From Planctomycetota bacterium (GTDB lineage: Bacteria > Planctomycetota > Planctomycetia > Pirellulales > UBA7805), in NCBI GenBank assembly GCA_021413705.1, contig JAIOPX010000239.1:1-64000 (forward strand): DNA of 64,000 bases. Direction: 5' to 3'. The notes under the pieces are model-generated. The model was given only the letters and a program-made list of their open reading frames with translations. It ran no database searches and was not told the origin of the DNA. Below are positions 36,003 to 48,397 of the stretch, in pieces. A program made the translations under genes and the position numbers. Within the stretch, counting starts at the first letter, position 1. Each line of letters starts with the position of its first letter.

Positions 36003-36143
36003 TTAGCGCCTCCGTTTCTGGGCTCTAGGCTCGTTCTCGATCAGCAGGATGAGCCACAGGATGAGCCAAGGGAACAGATTGTTGGTGTAACCCGAAAAAA
36101 CACCTACAAAACTGTTGCCGCCCGCGTGGGGCATGGCTATCAT
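36003..36143 (-). CDS. possible 43-46-residue membrane protein
   Basis: An open frame too short for usual gene calling. From the ATG at 36134 it encodes 43 residues (46 from the ATG at 36143): a Gly/Asn-rich N-terminus (MPHAGGNSFVGVFSGYTNN), one hydrophobic helix (LFPWLILWLILLI) and a charged tail (ENEPRAQKRRR). Codon use is like the neighbours (many CTG, CTC, ATC). AAGAGA lies 10 bases before the ATG at 36143, a weak ribosome binding site. Candidate operator h overlaps its start, so one of the two readings could be wrong. Unrecognised; a stress or membrane-associated peptide is conceivable. Confidence 0.4.
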   Translation of the reverse strand: MIAMPHAGGNSFVGVFSGYTNNLFPWLILWLILLIENEPRAQKRRR

Positions 36144-36153
36144 GTATGATATG
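36139..36153. promoter_or_regulatory. recurrent AT-rich near-palindrome (candidate operator), site h
   Basis: ATCATGTATGATATG, about 287 bp before the giant PEP-CTERM gene at 36440. It overlaps the upstream ATG of the small minus-strand frame ending at 36003. Confidence 0.4.
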
Positions 36154-36439
36154 TCTCTTGTTTAGTGCGCCTCGTTCTGCCGGGTTACGCTGGCAAGGCG
36201 CAGCTGTGCGCGATAACTGAGTGTGAGTGATTGCTCTTCTCTGCAAATCTGAAACTGCGTGCCCAAGTAGAACGCTCCATGTTAATACCCCATCTTGAAA
36301 CTCCCTTCTGCGTAGCGCCATGGCGCCGCTGGGCCACGCAAAATCTTGCGACGGCCATCAGTGCGGCGGTGATGGCTCTTCGCTTGTTTTTTTCCCCAGG
36401 CGGCCAACTTATCACAGCAGGCAAGGCGAGGTGCCGCTC

Positions 36440-39400
36440 ATGAGAAGCATTTCATTGCGAGCTATTTCCTTCACCTTGCTCTGCCGGGCAGTCTGTGCCG
36501 CGGCTTGTGCGGTTGTGATGCTCCATCTCGGATTGCAACCTGCTGTGGCTCAGTGGCAAGGCGCAACGTCGGGCGATAGCTACGCCCCAGGCAACACCTA
36601 CGACTACGATGCTCCGGCGAATTGGGTTGGGGGAACGATCAATGATTCGTTCCTGGGCACCACACTCACTGGCAACGTCACCCTTTCGCTCGACGCCGCT
36701 CGTACCACGGTCCCCAGCGGACTGAACATCACTTATGCGGGCGCCTTTGATTTCAATCTCTTCTCGGACAGCGCCACCCCGCGGGCGCTTACGCTTGGCG
36801 GCAACGTGATCGCCAATGCCACCGACGGCAATCAGACGATCACCATCGGCACTGGCCTCCGTCCCGTAACCCTGAATCTCAACGATGCGACACGGACGTT
36901 TACCGTCGGAACTGGCGACACGCTGGTGGTCAACGGCGTCATCTCCAGTACGACCGTTGCAGCCGGTGGGCTGACTAAGGCCGGCACGGGTACTCTGACG
37001 CTCAACGCCGCCAACACGTTTGCCGGCCCGCTGACAATCACGGATGGCACGGTCAAAGCCAACACGAGCGCTGCGGCACTTGGCGCCGGCGTTCTCGCGT
37101 TAGGCGGGGGTACACTCGATTTCAACCATAGCGCCCTCTTAAATTTCGGTCGCGCTACCGCAGTCTACGGCAACACGACAATCATGTCTGAAAAGGATGT
37201 TGCCGGAACGGGTGTCACCTACACCCTGGGCACCATGATTATTGGCGCCAACACACTCAATGTGCAGGGTGGCAACGTCACCAGCGGCACAGCGGGGCTC
37301 ACTTTTGGCGTTACCTCACTCAATGGCAATGCCACGATCAACATCACCGACCCTGTTGGCGGCGGCACAACGCTGTTAACTGTCGGCGCCATCACGGGCT
37401 TCGCCAACAGCATCACCCTGCAAGGCAACGGAGACTTTGCCCAGGCTGGCGTTTGGAGCGGTGCTGGCAGCTCTCTCGTGCTCGATACGGGTTACAGCGG
37501 GCTGGCCACTCTCAACCAAGCCAACACATTCACCGGTGGGGTAACGATCAACAGCACCTCTGGCGGCACCCTTCGACTGAACCACGCGACGGCGGCCAAT
37601 ACACCCATTAGCTTCGGCACGGGGAGCACGGGCGTACTGCAAGTCCAGCTTTCCACCACCGTCGCGGGGCTGAGTTCCGCCGCCACCGGGGCAATCGTCG
37701 AGAACGGTGTCGGTGGAGCAACGACGCTGACCGTCAGCAACCCCAAGGCCAATACGTTTGCTGGCGTGATCCAGAACGGCGGCGCCGGTACGCTCGCCTT
37801 GACACTGAGCAACAGCGGCAACGGTGGCGTCCTGACCCTGACCGGTTCAAACAACTACAGCGGTCTGACCACGATAAGTGCCAACGCCGTACTAAACATT
37901 CAAAACAACACGGCATTGGGGAATACGACAGCCGGGACCTCGGTTACCAATCTCGGTGCTCTTCAAGTACAGAACAACATCACCGTGGGCAATGAAGCGC
38001 TGACGCTCAACGGCACCGGCGTCACCAATACCGGAGCGCTGCGGAACATCGCCGACAGCAACACCTACGGCGGCCTGATTACGCTGGGAAGCGCGTCCCG
38101 CATCAACTCGGACAGCGGTACACTTACGCTGGATGTCTCCTCAGGCAACGCGATCTCCTCGGGTGCCAATCAGAATTTGACGATCGGCGGCGCCGGCAGC
38201 GTAATCGTGGCCGATCCGATCGCAACCTTGGCCGGCACGCTGACCAAGGATGGCACTGGCACGCTGACGCTAAGGGGGTTGAACACGTACACCGGACTCA
38301 ATACGGTCCAGAACGGCAAAATCAAGGCAGATGCTTCGAACAACCTAGTGTTCAACTCCGCCAACGCGTTGACGTTTAATGGCGGCGGGACGTTTGAGTA
38401 TGATAACGGCACCGCCGCGGCCGCCCGTGCCCAGTCGCTCGGGGCGCTGACGTTCCAGGCCGGCGACGGCACCGTTCAGCTGACGCAGACCGCCGCACAG
38501 AATCTCAAACTCACTCACTCTTCGCTGGCGGCCAGGGCGGCTGGCGCGACCGGCAACTTTGTTTGGAATGGCGTTTCGGACGCCAATAACGGCATCTATC
38601 TAACGGGTGTTGCAGCCGGTTTCATCAATCAGGGAGAGTTTTTCAATGGCAGCAATTACGCGTATATGAACGCGTTGGGTACATACGTCCGAGGCATCAA
38701 TTATGGCTCCGATGCCAGCACAGCGGCCGTCGGTCCGGCCACGGAAATCGGCGCTGCTGACGCCAGCAAGCACATCCGCATCGACGGCACGATCTCGGGG
38801 CAGAACACTCGCACTATCCTCACCCTCAACCTTGCCGGCGCTTACGACTTTACCCTGGCCGGCAGTCAGACTCTGACACTGACTAATGGCGGCATCCTCA
38901 AGGCAGGGGGCGGCTCCAGTACGATCAGCGGCGGCACGGCGCTAACCCATGGCACCCTCAACGGCGAATACGTTGTCCGCACTGACGCTGCCAGTGACAG
39001 CCTGACGATCAATACTCCGATCAACGCCAACGGAGCAAACATTTTCACCAAGTCAGGGGCGGGCACGCTTACCTTGGGCGCGTCGAATGCCTTCACCGGC
39101 AACGTGTTCGTCAATGGCGGCACGTTGAGCATCAGCAACAACAACAATCTGGGGCCGGTAGCCACGACGAAGGCCATCACTCTCCACGGAGCCACGCTCC
39201 AGCTTACGAACAACATTGACTTCTACAACGGCGCTCCCGCCACGAATCCGAAAGCGTTCGGAATCGGACCGGCTGGCGCGACGATCGATACTGGCGTCAA
39301 CACGGCCACAATCTCCGGTGTTATTTCCAGCAGTGTCGCCAACCTCGGCCTGTTGACCAAGTCCGGCAGCGGTACACTCGTGCTTTCCGGCGCGAACACG

Positions 39401-42400
39401 TTGACCGGTGGCTTGAGCCTCAACCAGGGAGATCTGGTGGCCACCGTCGCCGGCGGCTTCGGCACGTCGGGCAATACCCTGTTCTTCAACGGTGGCAACC
39501 TGGAACTTCGTGCCAGCGCGACCGCCTACACCGGCAAACTAGACATGACTGCCGCCGGGACGACGGTCACCATCAACCCCGCAACATTGGGCAGTGGCGT
39601 GACCCATTCGCTCAGCACTGCGGCCACGCTTGGCACACAGACGATGGTGATTCAAAAAGGATCGCTGACCAATGTGGATACGAACTACGGCCTCACACTC
39701 AGTGCAGCACCCATTCTCACCGGCAATCCCACGTTTACGATCAATGGCAACGGCACCGGAGTTGGCACCTTGACGCTCGCGGGTGGGTTGGACATGGGAG
39801 GTGCCACCCGTACGTTGACGTTCAACTCTGGTACAGGTTCTAGTGCCGTCGTTATCAATGCCGGCGCTTTGACGGGTACGCCGGGCACGCTCGAACTGGC
39901 AGGCACCACTCCGACCATCACCGTCAACGCCCTGACCACCACCGCCAACAACCTCAAACTCAGTGGCTCGGGAACGTACACACTGCAAGGCGCCAGTACC
40001 TACACCGGCAATACGATCCTGAATAACTCGGCCGCCACTGTCATCGCTACGAATGGTGGCGGATTTGGTACCGGCAACCGGGTGGTATTCAACACGGCTG
40101 GCGCCGGCTTCGAACTGAAACTCGATGCTGGCACGACCTTTACCACCGGCTTGGATAGTTCAACCAACGGCGGAACGATCACGGTCAACCGTGCCACTCC
40201 CGCGGCCACGGCAACGACGCACATCCTGAATCAAGCCAACTTCCTCGGCGGTAATACCATCAATGTCCAGGCCGGAGCCAACATCACATCGGGTACCGCA
40301 TATGGCCTGACGCTCAGCGGCGCCAACGTCCTGACCGGCAGCCCGACCTTCAGCATCAATGGCAACGGGGCCGGTGTTGGCACACTGACTCTCTCCGGTG
40401 GTTTCGACACCCAAGGTACGACGCGGACCTTGACATTCAATGGCGGCACCAGCGCCGCGGTGATATCGGGTGCATTCGCCGGTGCCGCAGGGATCCTGGA
40501 TCTCGCTGGAAGCACGCCTAATGTTACTGTCGGTGCGCTGACGACATCTGCCAACGCTGTTCAAGTGAGTGGATCGGGCATCTACACCTTCAACGGCGCG
40601 AGTACATTCACCGGTGGGGTAATTCTGAACAATTCAGCGGCCAGTGTAATCGGCACGGTGGGCGGCGGCTTCGGCGCAACCGCGGGCAAGGTCAAGTTCA
40701 ACGTGGCCGGCACAGCATTTGAGCTGCAAAACAACACCGGTACGACATTCACTTCCGGCATCGACACTACCGCATTCGGCGGCGGCATCACGGTGAATCG
40801 AGCCACCCCCCCCGCGGCAACGGCCACAACTCACACACTGAGCCTGGCCAACAGTCTCGGCGGCACCACTCTGACTGTCAGTCCGGGAGCAAACATCAGC
40901 AGCGGAACTGCCTATGGCCTGACGCTCTCCGGCACAAGTACGCTGAGCGGCGCTCCGACGTTTGTCATCAACAATAACGGCGCAGGAATTGGCACACTCA
41001 CCTTGGGAGCCGTCCTCAACTATGCGAACAACGCCACGATCACGGGGGCCGGCAACTTCGCGCAATCAGGAGTGTGGGGTTCCGGCAGTGGCGGAATTAC
41101 TCTGGACGGCAGCTATTCTGGCGCGGCGACACTCAATCAGGCCAACACATTCACGGGCGGCGTTAGTCTGTCTTCGGGCACGCTGAACATCAACTCGGTC
41201 GGGGTGGTTGCAACCAACGGGCCGTTGGGCAATGGCGGAACATTTTCCATCAATGGCGGCACGATCGACAACACCAGTGCATCGGCAAAGGTACTTTTGA
41301 ACGTCAACCCAATTACCCTCGGGGGCAACTTCGCCTTCAGCACCTCCGCAGGTACTGCTAATAACAATCTGACGCTTCCCGGCGCGGTGAGCATGGGTGC
41401 CGATCGGACTATCACGCTTAATGGCGCAGGCGCATTAAATCTCAGTGGCCTGTGGACCAACACCAACGATTCAGTGCGGACCTTGACGATCAATAACGGC
41501 GCAGGGACCACAGCGGCCACGCTTCTCTCGATCGGCAGCTACAACTTGACTGGGCCAGGAAGCACAGCCGCACGCAACAATATCATCAACGGCACGGGCA
41601 ACGTGACGATCAGTGGCGTAGTTGGCAACGGGGTTAGCGCCGGCAGCGCTCTGACCTACAACGGCACCGGAACCCTCAGCCTCGGGGGCTCGAATACGTT
41701 TACTGGCGGCCTTACGGTCATGTCAGGCACTGTCAGTGGCACCGTTGCCAACGCGTTTGGCGGCAGCGGAACCGGAGCGGTGACACTGGGCGATGCTACC
41801 ACACCCGCGACGGGCGCCACGCTGAATTTGGGTGTCGCAGCCACATTCGCCAACCCTATCACCACGGTCCCCAACGCCAACAGCGGCGTGTTAACGATCC
41901 AGGATGGCGGAAACTTCGCCGCCATCCTCTCTGGGCCGATCACTCAGAACAGCGCGCTGACGATCCGAAACACAGGCACCACCGTGATGACGCTGACGGG
42001 GGGCATTTCTACCACATCGGGCACGGCCAATCTGACGCTCAACGCAGCCGGCACGGGAGGCATTACACTCAGTTCAAACCCGATTAACAACGCCGGTTCG
42101 ATCACCAACGCGAGCACCAGCAGCGGCCCTGTTATCATCAGCGCAGCCATCGGCAGCAGCGTCACCAATATTCTCCAAAGCGGCTCCAGCAACCTGTCAA
42201 TCACGAGCGCAACTATCGCCAACAATGGCAACCTGACTTTCTCCGGCACGGGAGCATCAACGGTCACAGTTGGCACTGGGGCGATCAATACCGTGGGCTC
42301 AATTCTCAACAACGGCATCACGACCGGCACCACAATACTCAGCGGCACGATCGGCAACACCATATCCAGCATTACTCAGAACAGTCCGACCTCAACACTG

Positions 42401-45400
42401 GCTTTGAGCGGCAACAACTCCACTTATACAAATGGACTTTTAATCTACAATGGGACCGCAAGCGCTACTGGCGTCACCAACCCGTTTGGCGCCGCGGCCA
42501 ACGTCATCACCCTCGGCGACTCAACCACGGCGGCGACTGGCGCCACGCTGAATTTGGGAATCGCCGGCACGTTCGCCAATCCGATCACCACGGTGCCGAA
42601 CTCCAACGGTGGTGTGCTGACCATTCAGGACGGTGGAAACTTTATCGGCACACTCTCGGGGCCAATCACTCAAAATAGCGCGCTGACGATCAAGAACAAC
42701 GGCACCCAGTTGATGACTATCAGCGGTGGCATTTCCACGACGTCTGGCACGGCTAATCTGACGCTCAATGCAACCGGCACGGGTGGCATTACGCTTAGCA
42801 CGAATCCGATCAATAACGCCGGTACGATCACCAACGCGGGCACGGCTGCTGGCGTCGCGACGATAAGCAGCGTCATCGGAGCGAACGTCACCGGCGTGAA
42901 TCAAAATAGCGCCCCTTCGACGCTGACGCTTTCGGGACCAAACACGTATACCAGTGCCACTACCGTTAGCGCCGGGACGCTGATCGCATCGAACGCCTCG
43001 GCACTGGGCACGACGGCGGCCGGCACGAGCATATCCTCCGGCGCCACGCTCGACGTGCGGGCCAACATCGGCACCGAAGCCATCACTAGCCTCGAAGGCG
43101 TCGGAGTCGGCGGCAACGGTGCGCTGATTACGGGCAGTGGTTCGGGAACCGTCGGCGGGGCCGTGACCTTGGTAGGCACTGCCAACATCGGCGGAGCTGG
43201 AGCGCTTACGATCGGTGGAGCGATCGGCGACGGGGGCAGCGGGTTTGGCATTACCAAAGTGGGTGCGGGCGTAACCACGCTGACCGGGGCCAACACCTAT
43301 ATCGGCCCGACCACGATCAATGCTGGCAGCCTGATCGTCAATGGCTCGCTCGCTGCCGGCAGTGCGGTATCAATCAACGGTGGCACGCTCGGCGGCAGCG
43401 GAAATGTGGCGGGTACGGTGGCCGTCAACAGCGGTGGCACGATCTCGCCGGGCAATAGCCCCGGAACACTCAACACGGGCGCCACAACTTACGCCAGCGG
43501 CGGCACCTACAAGTGGGAAATCAACAACGCACTCACCACTCAAGGAATCGATCCGGGCTGGGACTATCAGAACATTAACGGGACGCTGGACATCACAGCG
43601 ACCAGCGGCGCCTTCCCAGCCAATACTTTCCGGATCGACGTTACCGGGCTGGACCCCAGCAATGTCGCCGGAGCGGTCTCCAATTGGAACCCGCACAGCA
43701 ACTACACCTGGAACCTCGCGACGGCCAGCAGTGGGATCACCAACTTTGCGGCCAATAAGTTCGATGTGTTGACCACGAATTTCTCCAATTTCAATGCCCT
43801 CGCCGGGACATTTGGAGTGGCAACCTCCGGTAACAACCTGCAATTGACGTACACAGCCGGTGCCGGCGCAGCGACTTCGTATTGGGATCTCAATAGCACC
43901 CTGCCCGGCGCCGGCGGCAGTTCGCCGGGTGGCGTGTGGGGCGGCAGCAATGCCAACTGGTCATTTAGTTCGTTGGGAACTGGATCGACTTATAATTGGA
44001 CCAACGGCGACAATGCGGTCTTCGCAGCCGGCACGGATGGCAACGGATCGTATATTGTCACCATCGCCGGGGGGGGCGTGACCGCGCAGAACATTACGTT
44101 CGAGGAAGGGCAGGCGGCCGTTCCCATCACCACGATTAGCGGCGGCACGCTCACGTTGGCGGGAACAACGCCGACAATCTCGGTTGCCGCCACCCGCACC
44201 GCGGCCATCAACTCCGTGATCGCGGGCACCGATGGCCTGGTCAAAGGCACCGGCACTGGCACGTTGACATTGTCGGGTCTAAACACCTACACCGGCGTAA
44301 CCAACCTCAACGCCAGCGCGGGTATCACCCAGGTCAGCAAGCTCGCCAACGGTCTGTCCCCCAGCAGCATCGGACAATCGAGCAATGTGGCGGCTAATTT
44401 GTTAATTGGGAGCGCTTCGACGTTGCAATACATCGGCTCCGGCGACAGCACCAACCGGTCGTTTACGCTCAATGGGACCACCAACGCGCAGTCCTTTACG
44501 CTTGACGCCTCCGGCTCGGGGGCACTCAGTTTCACCAACACAGGCAGCCTGGCGTATGGGACGACCAACCAAACCCGCACCCTGGTTCTCAGCGGCTCCA
44601 GCACGGCGGCCAATACGTTCTCCCCGAAAATTGAAGACAACGGCACCGGGGCCACGTCCGTGACCAAGAGTGGTGTGGGGACTTGGGTTCTCAACAATGA
44701 CACCAGCAACTATACGGGGACTACCGCGATCCAGGGGGGGACGCTGAGCATCACCTCCATCAAGAGCGTGGGGGGCGGCGCCAGCGCCGTGGGGGCACCG
44801 GCTCCCGGGAACGGCACGATCAGTATCGGCAGCACGACCACAACTGGGCAACTAACATACACCGGCACGGGCGACACGACGGACCGCGTAATCAACCAGG
44901 CGGGCACCTCAGGAGGAGTGATCCTCGATCAGTCCGGCGCGGGACTGCTGAAATTTACCAGCAACCTGACCGCCACCGGCGCTGGGACGAAGAACCTGAC
45001 ATTGCAAGGTTCAACGGCTGGCACGGGTGAAATCGCCGGGGCCATCGGACAGAACGGCACAACCACGCTCACCAAGGCCGGCACTGGCACGTGGACCCTT
45101 TCTGGTTCCAATACGTTCAGCGGTTCGACCACGATCACCGGCGGCACGCTCAACCTGGACTACAACACGAACGACACCAGCAAACTTGCCGACGGATCCG
45201 TTCTGCTGCTCAGCGGCGGAACGCTGAATTTCATGGGAGCGGCCGGCACCCACCACGAAATCGTCGTCTCCACGACGCTTACGGGCGCGAACAACGTCAC
45301 CCGCACCAGCGGCGCGGCCGTGCTGCGGATGGGGGGCATCACGGCCTCGGCCGGGTCCGTCAATTTTGGCGCCGACAATATCGCCAGCACCACGAACACC

Positions 45401-48301
45401 AACGCAAACGGTATCCTGCAAGGTTCGAATTCGGTGGGCTGGGCTACCGTCGGTGGGACAGACTGGGCCGCGAATTCCGGCACTCTTGAGGGAAGCGGCA
45501 ACAACTTCATCGTGGCGTACTCCGGCTACGCCGACGTAACGCGGCAGATTTCCGGCCCGCAGTCCATTATTGATGACTCCACATCCAACGTGCGGATTAT
45601 CGAGGGGAGCGGTGGGGCGGCCGACATCACGCTGGGTGCTGCCACCACTACTCTCAATACGCTCAATCAGAGCTCGCTGGGCGGCACCGGCGCTGCCACC
45701 ATCGATCCGGCCGGCCAGACGCTCGGCGTCCGCGGTGTCTTGATCGGCAGCGACGCCGGCTCGCTGACGATCGGAAACGGCGTGAACAATGGCACGCTGC
45801 GTGCCGCGGTCGCCAGCGGTAACCTGCTGCTGAACAACCAGTCAACCACCAGTGTCTTGACAGTCAATTCGGTCATTGCGAATAACACGGGCACATCAAC
45901 GCTGACCAAAGTCGGCCTCGGCACAGCGACGCTTGCTGCCACGAACAGCTACAACGGCACAACGACCGTCAACGGCGGCACGCTGAACGCCAATGCCACG
46001 GGAGCCATCCCTGGCGCATTGACCGTCAGTTCCGGGACTTTAAACGCAAACGCCTCCGGAGCCATCTCGGGCGCCACAACGGTCAGCGGCGGCACGCTGG
46101 TCTATGGAGCCATTGATCCGATCGCCGACGGGCAAAATGTTACGGTCAGCAGCGGCACGCTCAACATCGGCGCCTTCAGCGACACAGTCAATACCATCAC
46201 ACTGAGCGGCGGCACCATTACCGGCACGACGGGTGTTCTGACAAGTACCAGCACTATTCAGGCCCAATCGGGAACGGTTTCGGCGGTGCTCGGCGGCGAC
46301 GTCGGAATGAATAAGACCACGGGAACGGTGACGTTGTCGGGACTCAATACCTTCACGGGCGACATCGTAATGCCAACGTCCAGTGGAGGGACGTTGATTG
46401 TCAATACGCTCTCCAATAAAGGCGTCCCGAGCAGCATTGGCGCTGGGGGCCTCGATGCAGACGGCGCTGGTCCCGGAACCATTCTCTTGGGCGATATCTT
46501 TATGAACACGCCCAGCGGTGGCGGGCAGGGAACCCTCATTTATACCGGAGGCAGCGTTACTACCGATCGGGGGTTGTACTTCCATCAGAATACCGATCGC
46601 GTCACTGCGCCAGCGGGCGGGACGATCGCCAATGTGCAGATTTCGAATTCCGGCGTTACCGTCGGTTTCCTAGGCAATAGCAAGTGGGGTTCCGGCTCTG
46701 GCCAGGGGAAGACTTTCTTCGGTCCAACTACCGGCCTGAGTACGTTAAATTTCGGTGCCGTCGAACTATTTTTCTCCTCCGGTGATGGCGGCCAGTACAC
46801 CGCGACTCCAACCCTCAACGTCAACATCGCCTCACTTTCATCCGTCTCGGGCGGCACGACAGCCTCGAACTTCATCTTCAACGGGCCAACCAATTCAATT
46901 GGTAACATCAATTTCACTCTTTTGGGGAAGAGTCTGAGTTTGTCCGGCACCGGCATCACGACTCTTACAGGGAACAACTCGTTCAGCGGCGCCGGCACGA
47001 TGTTGGTTGACAACGGCATAGTGATCCTTACCGGCAGCAATAGTGGAGGAACTATGACATGGTCGGTCGCCAATGATGCAATCTTGCGGGTCGGTAACGG
47101 CGGGACGACCGGTACTATCAGCGGCCTCGTAAGCAACGCAGGTCAACTGATCTTCAACCGTAGCGATTCGACCTACGTGTCGAACAACAACATCAGCGGC
47201 GCGGGCAGAGTGCAGCAACTCGGCAGCGGCCGGACCACCTTGTCAGGCACCAACACGAACACGGGACAGACGATTGTCACCAACGGCACACTCCAGTTTC
47301 AAAAAGAAGTTTCGCTCTACAACAATACACCCGCCAGTTGGACGGCCGCGAACATCGTGGTCGAGCCCAATGCGACCCTGGCGTTCAATGTCGGCGGTAC
47401 GGGGGTAAACGCGGGGCAGTTCACCGCTTCCGACCTCGATGCGCTCAAGGCCATCGGAACGAGCGCCGGGGGATTCAAGAGCGGCACGTACCTCGGGATC
47501 GACACGAGCAACGCCGTAGGAACCTTTGTGTACAACAGCAACATCAGCAATCCCAATGGCGGAACCAACGTCCTGGGGCTGACCAAGCTTGGTGGTAGCG
47601 CGCTGGACCTCGGAGGGACGAACACGTACACCGGGACGACCAACGTCAGGGCCGGCACTTTGCGGGTCAACGGCACACACACCGGCGGCGGATTGTACAC
47701 GATCGATGCTAACGGCACGCTGGGCGGAGCCGGCAGCACCACTTCCGACGTGCTCGTCTATGGAACCCTGGCGCCGGGCAACAGCATCGAGTCGCTCGGT
47801 ACGGGTTCTATGACGTTCGATGGGGCGTTTTTCAACGGAACGTACGACTACGAGTTGGACACGGACGCGCCACTCGCAACTGCCGCCGACCTGCTTTATG
47901 GCGACAGCGGCAGCACGCTGACGCTTAATAATGCCTTGCTGTTGCTGACGGACCTGGGGTCCGGCTCGACATTGACGTCGGGAACCAAGCTCACAATGAT
48001 TGCCTATGACGGAATCTGGAACGGCGGTGAGTTCTTCGAAATCGGGGCCGTCGGCTCGCTCCTTTCCGACGACAGTACGTTCAGTTTTGCCGGCAACAAC
48101 TGGCTCATCAACTATGACGACGCCTCGCCTGGCAGCAACTTCCTCGGCGATATCACCACCCAATCGAAGTTTGTGACCATTACGGTCTCGAATGAAGTCG
48201 CAGCCGTTCCCGAGCCAGCCACCTGGGCCCTGGCCGTACTCGGGTTGCTTGGCCTGGTCATCTACGCCTGTCGCCGATGCAAGCAAGTCGGTACGGTCTG
48301 A
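36440..48301 (+). CDS. giant PEP-CTERM autotransporter-strand-repeat surface protein
   Basis: A 3,953-residue exported protein. The signal peptide is about 1-36 ([10 protein letters not shown] to AVAQ). Dozens of strand-repeat units ([24 protein letters not shown]-type) follow. Nested larger repeats are present: a unit of about 204 residues occurring three times around 39,560-41,000 and a unit of 242 residues occurring twice at about 41,720-42,890. At about residues 2,335-2,475 there is a module ([37 protein letters not shown]) that in the 10120 and 13317 proteins occurs only just before the PEP-CTERM tail. Directly after it comes a new first module ([23 protein letters not shown]). The protein therefore looks like two repeat proteins joined head to tail. 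It ends with [18 protein letters not shown] and a basic tail. Start at ATG 36440, after AAGGCGAGG. Confidence 0.88.
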   Translation: MRSISLRAISFTLLCRAVCAAACAVVMLHLGLQPAVAQWQGATSGDSYAPGNTYDYDAPANWVGGTINDSFLGTTLTGNVTLSLDAARTTVPSGLNITYAGAFDFNLFSDSATPRALTLGGNVIANATDGNQTITIGTGLRPVTLNLNDATRTFTVGTGDTLVVNGVISSTTVAAGGLTKAGTGTLTLNAANTFAGPLTITDGTVKANTSAAALGAGVLALGGGTLDFNHSALLNFGRATAVYGNTTIMSEKDVAGTGVTYTLGTMIIGANTLNVQGGNVTSGTAGLTFGVTSLNGNATINITDPVGGGTTLLTVGAITGFANSITLQGNGDFAQAGVWSGAGSSLVLDTGYSGLATLNQANTFTGGVTINSTSGGTLRLNHATAANTPISFGTGSTGVLQVQLSTTVAGLSSAATGAIVENGVGGATTLTVSNPKANTFAGVIQNGGAGTLALTLSNSGNGGVLTLTGSNNYSGLTTISANAVLNIQNNTALGNTTAGTSVTNLGALQVQNNITVGNEALTLNGTGVTNTGALRNIADSNTYGGLITLGSASRINSDSGTLTLDVSSGNAISSGANQNLTIGGAGSVIVADPIATLAGTLTKDGTGTLTLRGLNTYTGLNTVQNGKIKADASNNLVFNSANALTFNGGGTFEYDNGTAAAARAQSLGALTFQAGDGTVQLTQTAAQNLKLTHSSLAARAAGATGNFVWNGVSDANNGIYLTGVAAGFINQGEFFNGSNYAYMNALGTYVRGINYGSDASTAAVGPATEIGAADASKHIRIDGTISGQNTRTILTLNLAGAYDFTLAGSQTLTLTNGGILKAGGGSSTISGGTALTHGTLNGEYVVRTDAASDSLTINTPINANGANIFTKSGAGTLTLGASNAFTGNVFVNGGTLSISNNNNLGPVATTKAITLHGATLQLTNNIDFYNGAPATNPKAFGIGPAGATIDTGVNTATISGVISSSVANLGLLTKSGSGTLVLSGANTLTGGLSLNQGDLVATVAGGFGTSGNTLFFNGGNLELRASATAYTGKLDMTAAGTTVTINPATLGSGVTHSLSTAATLGTQTMVIQKGSLTNVDTNYGLTLSAAPILTGNPTFTINGNGTGVGTLTLAGGLDMGGATRTLTFNSGTGSSAVVINAGALTGTPGTLELAGTTPTITVNALTTTANNLKLSGSGTYTLQGASTYTGNTILNNSAATVIATNGGGFGTGNRVVFNTAGAGFELKLDAGTTFTTGLDSSTNGGTITVNRATPAATATTHILNQANFLGGNTINVQAGANITSGTAYGLTLSGANVLTGSPTFSINGNGAGVGTLTLSGGFDTQGTTRTLTFNGGTSAAVISGAFAGAAGILDLAGSTPNVTVGALTTSANAVQVSGSGIYTFNGASTFTGGVILNNSAASVIGTVGGGFGATAGKVKFNVAGTAFELQNNTGTTFTSGIDTTAFGGGITVNRATPPAATATTHTLSLANSLGGTTLTVSPGANISSGTAYGLTLSGTSTLSGAPTFVINNNGAGIGTLTLGAVLNYANNATITGAGNFAQSGVWGSGSGGITLDGSYSGAATLNQANTFTGGVSLSSGTLNINSVGVVATNGPLGNGGTFSINGGTIDNTSASAKVLLNVNPITLGGNFAFSTSAGTANNNLTLPGAVSMGADRTITLNGAGALNLSGLWTNTNDSVRTLTINNGAGTTAATLLSIGSYNLTGPGSTAARNNIINGTGNVTISGVVGNGVSAGSALTYNGTGTLSLGGSNTFTGGLTVMSGTVSGTVANAFGGSGTGAVTLGDATTPATGATLNLGVAATFANPITTVPNANSGVLTIQDGGNFAAILSGPITQNSALTIRNTGTTVMTLTGGISTTSGTANLTLNAAGTGGITLSSNPINNAGSITNASTSSGPVIISAAIGSSVTNILQSGSSNLSITSATIANNGNLTFSGTGASTVTVGTGAINTVGSILNNGITTGTTILSGTIGNTISSITQNSPTSTLALSGNNSTYTNGLLIYNGTASATGVTNPFGAAANVITLGDSTTAATGATLNLGIAGTFANPITTVPNSNGGVLTIQDGGNFIGTLSGPITQNSALTIKNNGTQLMTISGGISTTSGTANLTLNATGTGGITLSTNPINNAGTITNAGTAAGVATISSVIGANVTGVNQNSAPSTLTLSGPNTYTSATTVSAGTLIASNASALGTTAAGTSISSGATLDVRANIGTEAITSLEGVGVGGNGALITGSGSGTVGGAVTLVGTANIGGAGALTIGGAIGDGGSGFGITKVGAGVTTLTGANTYIGPTTINAGSLIVNGSLAAGSAVSINGGTLGGSGNVAGTVAVNSGGTISPGNSPGTLNTGATTYASGGTYKWEINNALTTQGIDPGWDYQNINGTLDITATSGAFPANTFRIDVTGLDPSNVAGAVSNWNPHSNYTWNLATASSGITNFAANKFDVLTTNFSNFNALAGTFGVATSGNNLQLTYTAGAGAATSYWDLNSTLPGAGGSSPGGVWGGSNANWSFSSLGTGSTYNWTNGDNAVFAAGTDGNGSYIVTIAGGGVTAQNITFEEGQAAVPITTISGGTLTLAGTTPTISVAATRTAAINSVIAGTDGLVKGTGTGTLTLSGLNTYTGVTNLNASAGITQVSKLANGLSPSSIGQSSNVAANLLIGSASTLQYIGSGDSTNRSFTLNGTTNAQSFTLDASGSGALSFTNTGSLAYGTTNQTRTLVLSGSSTAANTFSPKIEDNGTGATSVTKSGVGTWVLNNDTSNYTGTTAIQGGTLSITSIKSVGGGASAVGAPAPGNGTISIGSTTTTGQLTYTGTGDTTDRVINQAGTSGGVILDQSGAGLLKFTSNLTATGAGTKNLTLQGSTAGTGEIAGAIGQNGTTTLTKAGTGTWTLSGSNTFSGSTTITGGTLNLDYNTNDTSKLADGSVLLLSGGTLNFMGAAGTHHEIVVSTTLTGANNVTRTSGAAVLRMGGITASAGSVNFGADNIASTTNTNANGILQGSNSVGWATVGGTDWAANSGTLEGSGNNFIVAYSGYADVTRQISGPQSIIDDSTSNVRIIEGSGGAADITLGAATTTLNTLNQSSLGGTGAATIDPAGQTLGVRGVLIGSDAGSLTIGNGVNNGTLRAAVASGNLLLNNQSTTSVLTVNSVIANNTGTSTLTKVGLGTATLAATNSYNGTTTVNGGTLNANATGAIPGALTVSSGTLNANASGAISGATTVSGGTLVYGAIDPIADGQNVTVSSGTLNIGAFSDTVNTITLSGGTITGTTGVLTSTSTIQAQSGTVSAVLGGDVGMNKTTGTVTLSGLNTFTGDIVMPTSSGGTLIVNTLSNKGVPSSIGAGGLDADGAGPGTILLGDIFMNTPSGGGQGTLIYTGGSVTTDRGLYFHQNTDRVTAPAGGTIANVQISNSGVTVGFLGNSKWGSGSGQGKTFFGPTTGLSTLNFGAVELFFSSGDGGQYTATPTLNVNIASLSSVSGGTTASNFIFNGPTNSIGNINFTLLGKSLSLSGTGITTLTGNNSFSGAGTMLVDNGIVILTGSNSGGTMTWSVANDAILRVGNGGTTGTISGLVSNAGQLIFNRSDSTYVSNNNISGAGRVQQLGSGRTTLSGTNTNTGQTIVTNGTLQFQKEVSLYNNTPASWTAANIVVEPNATLAFNVGGTGVNAGQFTASDLDALKAIGTSAGGFKSGTYLGIDTSNAVGTFVYNSNISNPNGGTNVLGLTKLGGSALDLGGTNTYTGTTNVRAGTLRVNGTHTGGGLYTIDANGTLGGAGSTTSDVLVYGTLAPGNSIESLGTGSMTFDGAFFNGTYDYELDTDAPLATAADLLYGDSGSTLTLNNALLLLTDLGSGSTLTSGTKLTMIAYDGIWNGGEFFEIGAVGSLLSDDSTFSFAGNNWLINYDDASPGSNFLGDITTQSKFVTITVSNEVAAVPEPATWALAVLGLLGLVIYACRRCKQVGTV
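39560..41000 (+). repeat. three tandem repeats of about 614 bp inside the giant gene
   Basis: The marker TCAATGGCAACGG-like sequence occurs at 39741, 40356 and 40968 (spacing 615 and 612 bp, about 204-205 codons). Each unit includes a YGLTLS...LTG.PTF.INGNG.GVGTLTL block and a GTTFT.G.D....[10 protein letters not shown] block. The reading frame is kept, so this is in-frame domain duplication. Confidence 0.75.
41720..42890 (+). repeat. two repeats of about 726 bp inside the giant gene
   Basis: CGCCACGCTGAATTTGGG occurs at 41815 and 42541 (726 bp, 242 codons apart). The encoded blocks [36 protein letters not shown] and [16 protein letters not shown] are repeated in the same order. Confidence 0.75.
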
Positions 48302-48397
48302 CGGACCGTATCTGTTGAGTGCGGCAACGAACCCGAGTGAGAGCCAGCTCCGACAGCTTGCGCTGACTCGCAAGGTCCGCCTCGGCAAGGCCGACAA

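Noticed and set aside
47243-48397. 384-codon minus-strand open frame antisense to the giant PEP-CTERM gene
   Set aside because: It is a shadow of the Gly/Thr/Asn-rich coding strand: no ribosome binding site, no recognisable domain, no export signal, and it lies wholly inside a convincing gene.
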